49,125 bases of DNA from Collinsella aerofaciens. GTDB taxonomy: Bacteria; Actinomycetota; Coriobacteriia; Coriobacteriales; Coriobacteriaceae. The DNA is taken from NCBI RefSeq assembly GCF_019131995.1, contig NZ_JAHONA010000016.1, positions 1 through 49,125 on the forward strand, in the 5' to 3' direction. Under the pieces are notes generated by a model, which was given only the letters and a program-made list of their open reading frames with translations, did not search any database and was not told where the DNA came from. The position numbers and the translations under genes are program-made. Of this stretch, positions 24,740 through 33,820 are shown in pieces. Position 1 is the first letter of the stretch. Each line of letters starts with the position of its first letter.

Positions 24740-26098
24740 ATGGCAGCAACTGAACAGCTGTTCAACGTTCGTGAGCGCAAGCGTTTTGAGCGCCACGACA
24801 TCTGGGAGCGCATCGCCGAGAACGGCACGATTTCCGCCGCCGTCATGGTCTTCGCCGCCATCGCCGCCGTCATTTGCGCCAATACCGATGCCTACGAGGC
24901 CGTCCATCACTTTTTGGAGACCCCGCTGTATGTGGGTCTGGGAAACCTTACGGCCGGTCTCACCGTTGAGCTTTTCGTCAACGACTTCCTCATGGCGATT
25001 TTCTTTTTGTTGGTGGGCATTGAGCTTAAGTACGAGATGACGGTCGGCGAGCTCAAGAATCCGCGTCAGGCCATGCTTCCCATGCTGGCGGCCGTGGGCG
25101 GCGTCGTCGTTCCCGCCTGCATCTACCTGATCTTCAACCATGCCGGCGCCCACAACGGTTGGGCCATCCCCATGGCAACCGATATTGCCTTTGCGCTGGG
25201 CGTGCTGTCGCTTTTGGGCAATCGCGTGCCCAACGGCGTGCGCGTGTTCTTCTCGACGCTCGCCATCGCCGACGACCTCATCTCCATCGCCGCCATCGCC
25301 ATCTTCTACGGTCAGAGCCCCAATCCGTTTTGGCTGGGTGCCGCCGCGCTCGTGACCTGCGCGCTCGTGTGGCTCAACAAGACGCAGCATTACCGCCTTG
25401 CCCCGTATTCGGTACTGGGTCTGCTGTTGTGGTTCTGCATGTTCAAGAGCGGCGTACATGCCACACTTGCTGGCGTCATCTTGGCCTTTACCATCCCGGC
25501 CAAGTGCGGCGTCAAGCTCGATAGCCTTACCGATTGGTTGGGCGAGTGCCTGCCGTTGCTCGATGACCGCTACGATGACGAGGCACACATCCTGGGCCAG
25601 CATGACTTTACCGTCTCGACCACTAAGGTCGAGCGCGTCATGCACCGCGTCACCCCGCCGCTCATCCGCATGGAGCGTCTGATCTCCACGCCGGTCAACT
25701 TTGTGATTCTTCCGATCTTTGCGTTCGTGAACGCACAGGTTCGCCTAGTGGGCGTGGACATGAGCACGCTGCTCACCGACCCGGTGACGCTCGGCGTGTA
25801 CTTTGGCATGCTGCTGGGCAAGCCGATCGGCATCTTTGGCATGACGTTCGCCTTGGTCAAGCTCAAGGTCTGCGAGCTGCCGCACAATGTCAACTGGCAC
25901 ATGATTGCCGGTGTGGGCATTCTGGGCGGCATCGGCTTTACCATGTCGATTCTCATCAGCGGTCTTGCCTTCCCGACGGCCCAGTTTGAGGTTCTGGCTG
26001 CCAAGGCCGCCATCCTTGCCGGTTCGGTCACCGCCGCCGTGCTCGGCATGATCTACATGAGCGTGGTCTGCAAACACCCCGCGCCCAAGGGCGAGTAA
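24740..26098 (+). CDS. nhaA: Na+/H+ antiporter NhaA
   Basis: A 452-residue membrane antiporter that expels sodium for protons. Family text: FLLVGIELKYEM, the broken-helix segment WAIPMATDIAFALGVLSLLG, and IADDLISIAAIAIFYG with the paired aspartates that bind the ion. Late helices read GVGILGGIGFTMSILISGLAF. A cytosolic loop of about 40 residues (LDDRYDDEAHILGQHDFTV) is somewhat long. GAAAGGAGCCGCCC precedes the ATG. It is a single-gene unit behind a leader with a terminator-like hairpin. Confidence 0.96.
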   Translation: MAATEQLFNVRERKRFERHDIWERIAENGTISAAVMVFAAIAAVICANTDAYEAVHHFLETPLYVGLGNLTAGLTVELFVNDFLMAIFFLLVGIELKYEMTVGELKNPRQAMLPMLAAVGGVVVPACIYLIFNHAGAHNGWAIPMATDIAFALGVLSLLGNRVPNGVRVFFSTLAIADDLISIAAIAIFYGQSPNPFWLGAAALVTCALVWLNKTQHYRLAPYSVLGLLLWFCMFKSGVHATLAGVILAFTIPAKCGVKLDSLTDWLGECLPLLDDRYDDEAHILGQHDFTVSTTKVERVMHRVTPPLIRMERLISTPVNFVILPIFAFVNAQVRLVGVDMSTLLTDPVTLGVYFGMLLGKPIGIFGMTFALVKLKVCELPHNVNWHMIAGVGILGGIGFTMSILISGLAFPTAQFEVLAAKAAILAGSVTAAVLGMIYMSVVCKHPAPKGE

Positions 26099-26180
26099 AA
26101 GCATAAAAATAGGCACCAGAGCCGGTTTGGATGCGTTCGAAACTCGGATCAGGGTGCTACTGGCCCCCTGCCAGATACCC

Positions 26181-26414
26181 CCGTGGTCAAAAAACGCCGT
26201 TTGTGAGTACTGTCACAAACGGCGTTTCATTTTAGGTGTGAAAAATAATGAACACAATCATGTTATCTGTATGTTAACGAGTAATCGCTTGACTCCAATT
26301 TGGCGACAGCTGCTGCTCGGAAAGAAAATTCAGGCGCAAAAACGCCGATTTGGGGCCTGAATCGCTGCTACTAAAAAGGTAACAGTACTCATATTTGCCC
26401 TATTTTGCCCACAG
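26181..26414. mobile_element. MITE-like element, diverged copy
   Basis: A 234-bp non-coding segment with diverged terminal inverted repeats: the right end (26366-26414) read in reverse, CTGTGGGCAAAAT...GGCAAATATGAGTACTGTTAC-like, aligns with the left end from 26181 (CCGTGG-CAAAAAACG...TGAGTACTGTCAC). The right end closely matches the termini of the element at 40725-40943, with the shared GAGTACTGT and GCTGCTACTAAA text. No transposase is encoded. It fills most of the gap between nhaA and the small gene at 26431. Confidence 0.65.
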
Positions 26415-26430
26415 CCCCCAATGACTAGGT

Positions 26431-26685
26431 TTATTCCACGGTGCCGTAGACGGCGCCCCAACCGTGGGCGGCAAGGGCCGAGTTGAGCTGGTCGCAAAGC
26501 GATTGGCGGTCGTAGTAGCCGGGCGGTAGCAGGTTGACGATCTCCATGAGATCGGGTGCCAGGTCCAAGATTTCGGCCTGCACGATGAGGTCCAGGCGGT
26601 CGATGGCGTGGCGGTCGTAAAACAGTCCGTCGACCAGGCGCTGCAGGTCGCCGAATTCCTCGGCCTGGAACGATCCGTACTCCAT
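26431..26685 (-). CDS. Small acidic hypothetical protein, 84 aa
   Basis: An unrecognised 84-residue protein, acidic (about 14 Asp/Glu) and hydrophobic-helical, with QRLVDGLFYDRHAIDRLDLI and a Pro-Gly turn (LLPPGYYDRQSLCDQLN). No signal peptide or membrane segment. The ATG at 26685 has GAGGAGGCACT upstream on the minus strand, and codon use is GC-rich like the neighbours, so I believe it is real. It is divergent from the aspartate aminotransferase gene. Confidence 0.75.
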   Translation of the reverse strand: MEYGSFQAEEFGDLQRLVDGLFYDRHAIDRLDLIVQAEILDLAPDLMEIVNLLPPGYYDRQSLCDQLNSALAAHGWGAVYGTVE

Positions 26686-26834
26686 AGTGCCTCCTCGGGC
26701 GCCTCACGTCGGCATGCGCGGCGATTCGTAATTTATTGCGATGGACTTAATCTATCACGGCTTCATACCGTTGCGGCGGTGGCGGTCTATACTTAGACGA
26801 ACTGCAACGTACCGCTTCGTGAAAGGTCGCACCC

Positions 26835-28139
26835 ATGCAGACGATCTACCAGAAGATGGAAACCACCGAACTCGATGCCGCCATAGAGGCGCTCAAAGCC
26901 GAGGTCGCCGAGGTCAAGGCCAAGGGCCTGGCACTCGACATGGCCCGCGGCAAGCCGTCGCCCTCCCAGGTTGACATCTCGCGCCCCATGCTCGATATCC
27001 TCAACGCCGACGCCGATCTGCACGATGGCAACGTCGACTGCTCCAACTACGGCTGCTTTGAGGGCATTCCCTCGGCACGCAAGCTGGCGGGGGAGTTCCT
27101 GGGTTGCCCCGCCGAGCAGACGCTCGTACTGGGTTCGTCGAGCCTGCTGATCGAGCACGATATCGCCGGCATGTTCTGGCGCTGCGGCTCGTGCGGCAGC
27201 GAGCCTTGGGAGACTTACGAGGCCGCGCATGACGGCAAGAAGGTCAGGTTCCTGTGCCCTGTTCCCGGCTACGACCGCCACTTTGGCATCACCGCCGACC
27301 TGGGTATCGAGAATGTCCCCGTCGCGATGACCGACAACGGCCCCGACATGGACGAGGTCGAGCGCCTGGTTGCCGCCGACGACTCCATCAAGGGTATCTG
27401 GTGCGTGCCCAAGTATTCCAACCCCACGGGCATCACCTTTAGCGAGGACACCGTGCGTCGCTTGGTCGAGATGCCCACGGCCGCGCCCGATTTCCGCATC
27501 TTCTGGGACAACGCCTACTGCGTGCACGACCTGTACGACGAGACCGACGAGCTCGCAAACATCTTTGACCTCGCTCGCGCGGCGGGCACCGAGGATCGCG
27601 TGGTGGCCTTTGCCTCGACGTCCAAGATCACCTTCCCGGGCGCCGGCATCGGCTTTATCGGTGCGAGCCCCGCGGTCATCGCCGAGTTCTCAAAGCGCCT
27701 GAAGGCCGGCCTCATCAGCGCCGACAAGCTCAACCAGCTGCGTCACGTGCGCTTCCTTCCTACCATCGAGGCGGTCAAGGAGCACATGAAAAAGCACGCC
27801 GAGTTCCTGCGTCCGCGCTTTGAGGCCGTTGAGCGCAAGCTCACCGAGGGCTTGGGCGACACGGGCTGCGCCACCTGGACGCACCCCCGCGGCGGCTACT
27901 TTGTAAGCTTCGATGGTCCCGAGGGCTCGGCCCAGAAGGTCGCCGCGCTTTGCGCCGACCTGGGCGTCAAGCTCACGCCGGCTGGTGCCACCTGGCCCTA
28001 TGGCAAGGACCCGCGCGACACCAATATTCGCATCGCGCCGAGCTATCCCACGGTCGAGGACCTGGAGGCCGCGCTCGATGTGCTGGTGCTGGCCGTTAAG
28101 CTTGTCGCTGCCGAGCTTGCGCGTGCCGAGCGCGCCTAA
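26835..28139 (+). CDS. Aspartate aminotransferase, subgroup Ic type
   Basis: A 434-residue PLP aminotransferase of the PF12897 (formerly MocR-like) group, which includes the Corynebacterium AspT. It has no DNA-binding domain. Text: LALDMARGKPSPSQVDISRP near the N-terminus, CVPKYSNPTGITFSED, FWDNAYCVHDLY with the PLP-contacting Asp and Tyr, and the Schiff-base Lys in AFASTSKITFPGAGIGF at about 262. RIAPSYPTVEDL near the end holds the carboxylate Arg. It makes aspartate from oxaloacetate and glutamate. GAAAGGTCGCACCC precedes the ATG. A TATACT box at 26788-26793 may be its -10. Confidence 0.92.
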   Translation: MQTIYQKMETTELDAAIEALKAEVAEVKAKGLALDMARGKPSPSQVDISRPMLDILNADADLHDGNVDCSNYGCFEGIPSARKLAGEFLGCPAEQTLVLGSSSLLIEHDIAGMFWRCGSCGSEPWETYEAAHDGKKVRFLCPVPGYDRHFGITADLGIENVPVAMTDNGPDMDEVERLVAADDSIKGIWCVPKYSNPTGITFSEDTVRRLVEMPTAAPDFRIFWDNAYCVHDLYDETDELANIFDLARAAGTEDRVVAFASTSKITFPGAGIGFIGASPAVIAEFSKRLKAGLISADKLNQLRHVRFLPTIEAVKEHMKKHAEFLRPRFEAVERKLTEGLGDTGCATWTHPRGGYFVSFDGPEGSAQKVAALCADLGVKLTPAGATWPYGKDPRDTNIRIAPSYPTVEDLEAALDVLVLAVKLVAAELARAERA

Positions 28140-28190
28140 CGCGCGGCTTCCCGTACTATCCGCACTTTCGATACGTAAAGGAGCGTATAC

Positions 28191-28505
28191 ATGGATTTGG
28201 GAATTTCTACCAACCCCACGCCAGAGCTCTACACCATTAAGGTAACCGGCGAGATCGATATCTCTAATGCCGATAGCCTGCGCAATGCCATCGACCTGGC
28301 GCTCGAGCAGCCCACCGAGGCCGTTGAGCTCGATTTTGCCCAGGTGAGCTACATCGATTCGACGGGCATTGGCGTGCTTGTGGGCGCCGCGCACCACGCA
28401 GTCGACCACGGCAAGCGCTTTAGCTGCGCCAATGTGCAGCCTCCGGTGATGCGCGTGGTTCAGCTGTTGGGTGTCGACCAGGAGATTTCGATCACCGCTG
28501 CATAA
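28191..28505 (+). CDS. STAS-domain anti-sigma-factor antagonist
   Basis: A 104-residue protein consisting of one STAS domain, like SpoIIAA/RsbV. The phospho-acceptor serine is S57 in VSYIDSTGIGVLVGAAH. Such proteins release a sigma factor by binding its anti-sigma kinase. No RsbW-like kinase or sigma factor gene lies nearby, so its partner is elsewhere. AAAGGAGCG precedes the ATG. It is 51 bp after the aminotransferase and may be co-transcribed. Confidence 0.93.
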   Translation: MDLGISTNPTPELYTIKVTGEIDISNADSLRNAIDLALEQPTEAVELDFAQVSYIDSTGIGVLVGAAHHAVDHGKRFSCANVQPPVMRVVQLLGVDQEISITAA

Positions 28506-28658
28506 CCTTTGCCCTCAAAAGGGCGTGCCGTTTGGCATATGTTTGTGATGCGCTCGGACGTTTTGGCGTCCGGGCGCTATACTTGACCGAATGAATAGAC
28601 GAGTTCCGGCCGAATGGCGCGGTGCGGGCTCGACTCACATCGAGCCTTGGAGGTATGT

Positions 28659-29234
28659 GTGTTTGGTATTGGAGAGGGTGAGCTCGCGATCATCGTGGTC
28701 TTCGGCTTTTTGCTGTTTGGCCCGGATAAGCTCCCACAGATGGGCCGTACGATTGGCCGTGCCATCCGTCAGTTCCGCGAGACGCAGGAAAAGATGACGG
28801 CCGTTGTTCAGTCCGAGATTATCGATCCGGTGAGCGAGGCCGCGTCGGCCCCGGTCAAGCCCAAGAAGGCTGCTGCGACCGACGACGATTCCGATGCGGA
28901 CGAGGATGCCGCCGAGACGGCAGCGCCCGCCAAGAAGGAGACCTTTGCCGAGCGCCGTGCCCGTCTTGCTGCCGAGAAGGCCGCAAGCGAGGGTGCTGCT
29001 GAGGGCGAAGGTGTTGCCGAGGAGGCCGAGGGTGCAGAGCCTGCCGTTGCTGCTGATGCCGCCGAGCCCGAGCCTGTTGCAGAGCCCGAGCCCGAGCCGG
29101 CAGAGCCCACGACGGCTGACCTCTACGCTCGTCGTCCCCGCAAGCGCAAGGCCGTCGTCGACCAGCTCGCTCGCGAGCTCGAGGCCGAGGACGACGCCGC
29201 TGCCGCCGACGCCTCGAAGGGAGGCGATGAGTAA
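28659..29234 (+). CDS. Twin-arginine translocase subunit TatA/TatB type
   Basis: A 191-residue Tat component. The N-terminus is MFGIGEGELAIIVVFGFLLF (transmembrane), then the FGPDKLP hinge and an amphipathic helix (QMGRTIGRAIRQFRETQEKM). The rest is a long Ala/Glu/Pro tail, acidic then basic (RRPRKRKAVVDQLARELE). The short N-terminus before the helix and the Glu residue pattern fit TatB or a bifunctional TatA; there is no second Tat gene here. The GTG at 28659 is used because GGAGG lies 5 nt before it; an upstream ATG at 28614 would add nonsense residues. It overlaps tatC by one base (TAATG). Confidence 0.9.
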   Translation: MFGIGEGELAIIVVFGFLLFGPDKLPQMGRTIGRAIRQFRETQEKMTAVVQSEIIDPVSEAASAPVKPKKAAATDDDSDADEDAAETAAPAKKETFAERRARLAAEKAASEGAAEGEGVAEEAEGAEPAVAADAAEPEPVAEPEPEPAEPTTADLYARRPRKRKAVVDQLARELEAEDDAAAADASKGGDE

Positions 29235-30025
29235 TGCCTATCGGACCTGCGCGCATGCCGCTCTTCGATCATCTGGGAGAGCTTCGTCGCCGCCTGACCA
29301 TCGTGGTCGTGTCGGTGTTTGCCGCCGCTATCGTGCTGTATTTCGCCACGCCCGTGGTGCTCGATATCTTGAAAGATCCCATCCGCTCGTTTGTGCCGGA
29401 CGGTAAGTTCTACATCACCACCACGCTCGGCGGCTTTGGTCTGCGCTTTTCGCTGGCTCTCAAGATGGCCGTTGTCATGTGCACGCCCATGATCGTCTGG
29501 CAGGTCTTGGCGTTTTTCCTGCCGGCGCTGCGCCCCAACGAGCGCAAGTGGGTCGTGCCCACGGTGCTCGCCTCGACGGTGCTGTTCTTCCTGGGCGCTA
29601 TCTTCTGCTACTTCATCATCATCCCTGCGGGCTTTGAGTGGCTCATCGGCGAGACTTCGGCCGTCGCCACGGCGCTGCCCGAACTGGAGGATTACATCAA
29701 CATGGAGCTGCTCTTTATGATCGGCTTTGGTGTGGCGTTCGAGCTGCCGCTCATCATCTTCTATCTGTCCGTCTTTCATATCGTGTCCTACGCGGCCTTC
29801 CGCAGCGCCTGGCGCTATGTATATGTGGGCCTGCTGGCGGGCTCGGCTGTAATTACGCCCGATGGCTCGCCCGTCACGCTGGGTCTTATGTATGGTGCCC
29901 TGCTCTCGCTCTACGAGATCTCGCTCGCCATCGCCCGCGTGGTCATTACCGCGCGTGAGGGCAAGGAGGGCTTGTTTGTGAGCCGTCTGGACCTGTTCTC
30001 GAACGAAGAGGACGACGAGGAGTAG
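29234..30025 (+). CDS. tatC: Sec-independent protein translocase TatC
   Basis: A 263-residue six-helix membrane protein that binds twin-arginine signal peptides. The conserved start PLFDHLGELRRRL is present, as are the periplasmic-loop text PIRSFVPDG, the LPALRPNERKW segment and the late VITPDGSPVTLG. Translation is coupled to the TatA/B gene by the overlapping TAATG. HypA begins 6 bp after the stop, so Tat and Ni-maturation genes probably form one transcript. This fits because [NiFe]-hydrogenases are common Tat cargo. Confidence 0.97.
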   Translation: MPIGPARMPLFDHLGELRRRLTIVVVSVFAAAIVLYFATPVVLDILKDPIRSFVPDGKFYITTTLGGFGLRFSLALKMAVVMCTPMIVWQVLAFFLPALRPNERKWVVPTVLASTVLFFLGAIFCYFIIIPAGFEWLIGETSAVATALPELEDYINMELLFMIGFGVAFELPLIIFYLSVFHIVSYAAFRSAWRYVYVGLLAGSAVITPDGSPVTLGLMYGALLSLYEISLAIARVVITAREGKEGLFVSRLDLFSNEEDDEE

Positions 30026-30031
30026 ACCGGT

Positions 30032-30388
30032 ATGCACGAGGTTGGCATTGTCAACGGCATACTCGATACAGTGATTCGCGCGGCGCGTGGGGCGGGGGCC
30101 TCGCGCGCCGTTTTGGTAACGCTGCGTATCGGGGATATGACCGAGGTGGTGCGCGAGGCGCTCGACTTTGCGTGGGAGACGTTTCGCGACGAGGACCCGC
30201 TCACGCAGGGCTGCGAGCTCGCCGTGGAGGAGGTCCATCCACAAAGCGAGTGTCTGGACTGCGGCGAGGTTTTCGACCACGACCGCTTTCATTGTCGCTG
30301 CCCCCAATGTGGCGGCGCCAACGTGCGCCTGCTGCACGGCCGCGAGCTCGACATCGCGAGTATCGAAATCGAAACCCCCGACGATTAG
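30032..30388 (+). CDS. hypA: Hydrogenase/urease nickel metallochaperone HypA
   Basis: A 118-residue protein. The N-terminal MHEVGI gives the Ni-binding His2-Glu3 pair, and two CxxC motifs (CLDC and CPQC, about residues 74-91) form the zinc site. It delivers nickel to the large subunit of [NiFe]-hydrogenase together with HypB. Ribosome site GAGGAG lies within the end of tatC. Followed by hypB after 55 bp. Confidence 0.97.
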   Translation: MHEVGIVNGILDTVIRAARGAGASRAVLVTLRIGDMTEVVREALDFAWETFRDEDPLTQGCELAVEEVHPQSECLDCGEVFDHDRFHCRCPQCGGANVRLLHGRELDIASIEIETPDD

Positions 30389-30443
30389 CCCGCTAGCCAT
30401 CTAGTGATGGGGTATAAAGGGGCCAAAGTAAGGAGCGCTAAGT

Positions 30444-31127
30444 ATGGCCGAGAAAACGATTGATATCGCGTCGCCGATTCTGTCGCGCAACGAGCGCCTG
30501 GCAGATCAGCTGCGTCAGCGATTTAATGAAACAAACACCTATGTGATCAATGTGCTGTCGAGCCCCGGTTCGGGCAAGACCACCACGATCCTGGGCACCA
30601 ACGAGCGCCTGCGCGACAAGGCCGGCTTGCGCTGCGCTGTCATCGAGGGCGATATTGCCTCGGATGTCGACGCCATCACCATGAAGGAAGCCGGCATGCC
30701 CGCCATCCAGATCAACACGGGTGGCCTGTGCCACCTCGAGGGCAACATGATCATGGAGGCCGTTGACGCGTTCGACCAGGCCGTCGGTCTGGAGAACATC
30801 GACGTCATCTTTATCGAAAACGTGGGCAACTTGGTCTGCCCGGTCGACTTTGACCTGGGTGAGAACCTGTCCATCATGATTCTCTCGGTGCCCGAGGGCG
30901 ACGACAAGCCCATCAAGTACCCGGGCATCTTCCAGCACGCCGGCGCGCAGCTGCTCAATAAGGTCGACGTGGCCCCGGCTTTCGATTTTGACATGGATAG
31001 GTATACTAAGACACTCGATGACCTCAATCCGCAGGCGCCGCGGTTTGCCGTGAGCGCGCGCAAGGGCGAGGGCATGGATGCCTGGTGCGATTGGCTCATC
31101 GGGCAGATCGAGCAAGCAAGGGCGTAA
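30444..31127 (+). CDS. hypB: Hydrogenase nickel-insertion GTPase HypB
   Basis: A 227-residue SIMIBI GTPase. Walker A is SSPGSGKTTTI (about 35-45); the metal-binding switch text EGDIASDVDA, QINTGGLCHLEG and FIENVGNLVCPVDFD (with CP at the dimer metal site) is seen. It lacks the N-terminal CxxCGC and His-rich regions of some HypB proteins, so it may have little nickel storage of its own. AAGGAGCGCTAAGT precedes the ATG. No hypC-F and no hydrogenase subunit lie in the window. Confidence 0.97.
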   Translation: MAEKTIDIASPILSRNERLADQLRQRFNETNTYVINVLSSPGSGKTTTILGTNERLRDKAGLRCAVIEGDIASDVDAITMKEAGMPAIQINTGGLCHLEGNMIMEAVDAFDQAVGLENIDVIFIENVGNLVCPVDFDLGENLSIMILSVPEGDDKPIKYPGIFQHAGAQLLNKVDVAPAFDFDMDRYTKTLDDLNPQAPRFAVSARKGEGMDAWCDWLIGQIEQARA

Positions 31128-31181
31128 ATCGGCCGCCATACGGGCGGGCGTAGCCGCAGAGACACGAGATAGGAGCCTCTT

Positions 31182-33755
31182 TTGAAGCTCATCATCGCCG
31201 AGAAAAACGACGCTGCGCGTCAGATCGCCGAGCGTCTGTCCACGGGCAAACCCAAAAAGGATAAGGTGTACAACACCGCCATCTACCGTTTTGAGTGGAA
31301 GGGCGAGGAGTGCGTGACCATCGGCCTGGCCGGTCACATCCTTGCGCCCGATTTTTGCGACAGCGTGCTGTTCGATAAAAAGCTGGGCTGGTATTCGGTT
31401 ACCGAGGACGGCGAGATGCTACCGGCCGACATGCCCGATGGCCTGGCACGCCCGCCCTACGACACCAAGCGCAAGCCGTTTCTTGCCGACGGCATCTCCA
31501 TCAAGGGCTGGAAGCTCGAGAGTCTGCCGTATCTCACCTGGGCACCCGTCATTAAGCTGCCGGCCGAGAAGGAACTCATCCGCTCGCTTAAGAACCTTGC
31601 CAAAAAGTCCGACAGCGTCATCATCGCCACGGACTTCGATCGCGAGGGCGAGCTGATCGGTTCGGACGCCCTCAACAAGGTGCGCGAGGTTGCGCCGGAC
31701 TTGCCGGTTGCCCGCGCCCAGTATTCTTCGTTTACCAAGGCCGAGATCACGCAGGCCTTCGATAACCTTGTCTCGCTCGACCAGAATCTGGCCGACGCCG
31801 GCGAGAGCCGCCAGCACATCGACCTTATCTGGGGCGCGGTGCTCACGCGCTATCTGACGCTCGCCAAGTTCGGCGGCTTTGGCAACGTGCGCTCCGCCGG
31901 CCGCGTGCAGACGCCGACGCTTGCCCTGGTGGTCGAGCGCGAGCGCGAGCGCATGGCGTTTGTGCCCGAGGACTATTGGCAGATCCGCGGCATGGGCGCC
32001 GCGCAGGGTGCTGCTGAGGACGACCGCTTTAAGATTGCGCACAAGACGGCACGCTTTACCGACAAGGATGCTGCCGAGACGGCATACGGCCATGTCGACG
32101 GCGTTACGACGGCAACCGTCGCCGCGGTGACCAAGCGCTCCCGCAAGCAGCAGCCGCCCACGCCGTTTGCGACCACCTCGCTGCAGGCCGCCGCCGCTGC
32201 CGAGGGCATCTCGCCTGCGCGTACCATGCGCATCGCCGAGTCCCTCTACATGGCGGGCCTTATCAGCTACCCGCGTGTCGACAACACCGTGTATCCCGCG
32301 ACGCTCGATCTGGGCGCCGTGGTGAGCGACCTGGCAAAGATCAACCCGGCGCTGGCGCCCGTGTGCAAAAAGGTGCTCGCCGGTCCCATGAAGCCCACGC
32401 GCGGCAAGGTCGAGACCACCGACCACCCGCCTATCTATCCCACGGGCGAGGGCGATCCGTCCACGCTCGACGGCGGCCAGCGCAAGCTCTACGACCTCAT
32501 CGCCCGCCGCTTCCTGGCGACGCTCATGGGGCCCGCGACCATCGAGAACACCAAGCTCGAGCTTGATGTGAACGGTGAGCCGTTCGTGGCTTCGGGCGAC
32601 GTGCTCGTGACCCCGGGTTTCCGCGAGGCCTATCCGTACGGCCTTAAGCGCGATGAGCAGATGCCGCCGCTGGAGCAGGGCGATACGGTTGATGTGTTCG
32701 ACATTAAGCTCGAGGCAAAGCAGACCGAGCCGCCCGCACGCTACAGCCAGGGTAAACTCGTGCAGGAGATGGAGAAGCGCGGCTTGGGCACCAAGTCCAC
32801 GCGCGCGAGCATCATCGAGCGCCTGTACGCCGTGCGCTACCTCAAAAACGATCCCGTGGAGCCGAGTCAGCTGGGCATCGCCATCATCGATGCGCTGACG
32901 CAGTTTGCCCCGCGCATCACGAGCCCCGATATGACCAGCGAGCTCGACGGCGACATGACCCGTGTGGAGCGCGGCGAGGATACCGAAGAGCATGTCGTGA
33001 TGCACTCGCGCGCGCTGCTGGCTGGCGTGCTCGACGAGCTGCTCAAGCACACGCAGGAGCTGGGCGACGCCATCAGCGACGCCGTCACGGCCGATGCGCG
33101 CGTGGGAGCTTGCCCCAAGTGCGGCAAGGACCTGGTTATGAAGACGAGCGCCAAGACCCGTGGCAGCTTCATTGGCTGCATGGGCTGGCCCGACTGCGAT
33201 GTGACCTATCCGGTGCCGAGCGGCGTCAAGGTGAGTCCGCTCGAGGGCGAGGCGGCCGTGTGCCCCGAGTGCGGCGCGCCGCGCATTAAATGCCAGCCGT
33301 TCCGTCAGAAGGCTTTCGAGATCTGCGTGAACCCCACGTGCCCCACCAACTACGAGCCCGACCTTAAGGTGGGCGAGTGCAAGGTGTGCGCCGAGGCCGG
33401 ACGTCATGGCGACCTGATCGCGCACAAGAGTGAGAAGAGCGGCAAGCGCTTTATCCGCTGCACCAACTACGATGACTGCGGCGTGAGCTATCCTCTGCCG
33501 GCGCGCGGTAAGCTCGAGGCGACGGGTGAGACCTGCCCCGAGTGCGGCGCCCCCATCGTGGTGGTCAACACAGCGCGCGGCCCGTGGCGTATCTGCGTCA
33601 ACATGGACTGCCCGACCAAGGAGAAGAAGCCCGCCCGCGGCCGCAAGACCACGACTAAGGCGAGCACGGCCAAGAAGACGACGGCGGCCAAGAAGACTGC
33701 CGCCAAGAAGGCTGCCGCAAAAAAGACGACCACCAAGAAGGCCGCCGACAAGTAA
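31182..33755 (+). CDS. topA: Type IA DNA topoisomerase (TopA)
   Basis: An 857-residue topoisomerase that relaxes negative supercoils. The Toprim domain opens MKLIIAEKNDAARQIAERLS and holds TDFDREGELIG; the catalytic Tyr is Y363 in ISYPRVDNTVYP. The opening and active-site text resemble archaeal TopA and TopoIII rather than standard bacterial TopA (VIVESPAKAKTI, ITYMRTDS). The C-terminus has four four-Cys ribbons (first Cys about 643, 693, 733 and 783) and a 40-residue Lys/Ala/Thr tail like a histone H1 tail. The TTG at 31182 has AGGAG 6 nt upstream. Followed by a strong hairpin. It may be the main relaxing enzyme of the cell. Confidence 0.95.
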   Translation: MKLIIAEKNDAARQIAERLSTGKPKKDKVYNTAIYRFEWKGEECVTIGLAGHILAPDFCDSVLFDKKLGWYSVTEDGEMLPADMPDGLARPPYDTKRKPFLADGISIKGWKLESLPYLTWAPVIKLPAEKELIRSLKNLAKKSDSVIIATDFDREGELIGSDALNKVREVAPDLPVARAQYSSFTKAEITQAFDNLVSLDQNLADAGESRQHIDLIWGAVLTRYLTLAKFGGFGNVRSAGRVQTPTLALVVERERERMAFVPEDYWQIRGMGAAQGAAEDDRFKIAHKTARFTDKDAAETAYGHVDGVTTATVAAVTKRSRKQQPPTPFATTSLQAAAAAEGISPARTMRIAESLYMAGLISYPRVDNTVYPATLDLGAVVSDLAKINPALAPVCKKVLAGPMKPTRGKVETTDHPPIYPTGEGDPSTLDGGQRKLYDLIARRFLATLMGPATIENTKLELDVNGEPFVASGDVLVTPGFREAYPYGLKRDEQMPPLEQGDTVDVFDIKLEAKQTEPPARYSQGKLVQEMEKRGLGTKSTRASIIERLYAVRYLKNDPVEPSQLGIAIIDALTQFAPRITSPDMTSELDGDMTRVERGEDTEEHVVMHSRALLAGVLDELLKHTQELGDAISDAVTADARVGACPKCGKDLVMKTSAKTRGSFIGCMGWPDCDVTYPVPSGVKVSPLEGEAAVCPECGAPRIKCQPFRQKAFEICVNPTCPTNYEPDLKVGECKVCAEAGRHGDLIAHKSEKSGKRFIRCTNYDDCGVSYPLPARGKLEATGETCPECGAPIVVVNTARGPWRICVNMDCPTKEKKPARGRKTTTKASTAKKTTAAKKTAAKKAAAKKTTTKKAADK

Positions 33756-33775
33756 CCGAGCACATATAGACGCGG

Positions 33776-33816
33776 CGGGGCCGGGCGCGCAAATGCAAAT
33801 GCGCGCCCGGCCCCAC
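33776..33816 (+). terminator. Terminator of topA
   Basis: GGGGCCGGGCGCGCA and TGCGCGCCCGGCCCC are perfect complements around AATGCAAA. The T-run is weak (ACTTCT). Confidence 0.75.
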
Positions 33817-33820
33817 TTCT

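Noticed and set aside
28614..28658. ATG at 28614 as start of the Tat gene
   Set aside because: It would add 15 residues before the Tat transmembrane start and has no ribosome site, whereas the GTG at 28659 has GGAGG at the right distance.
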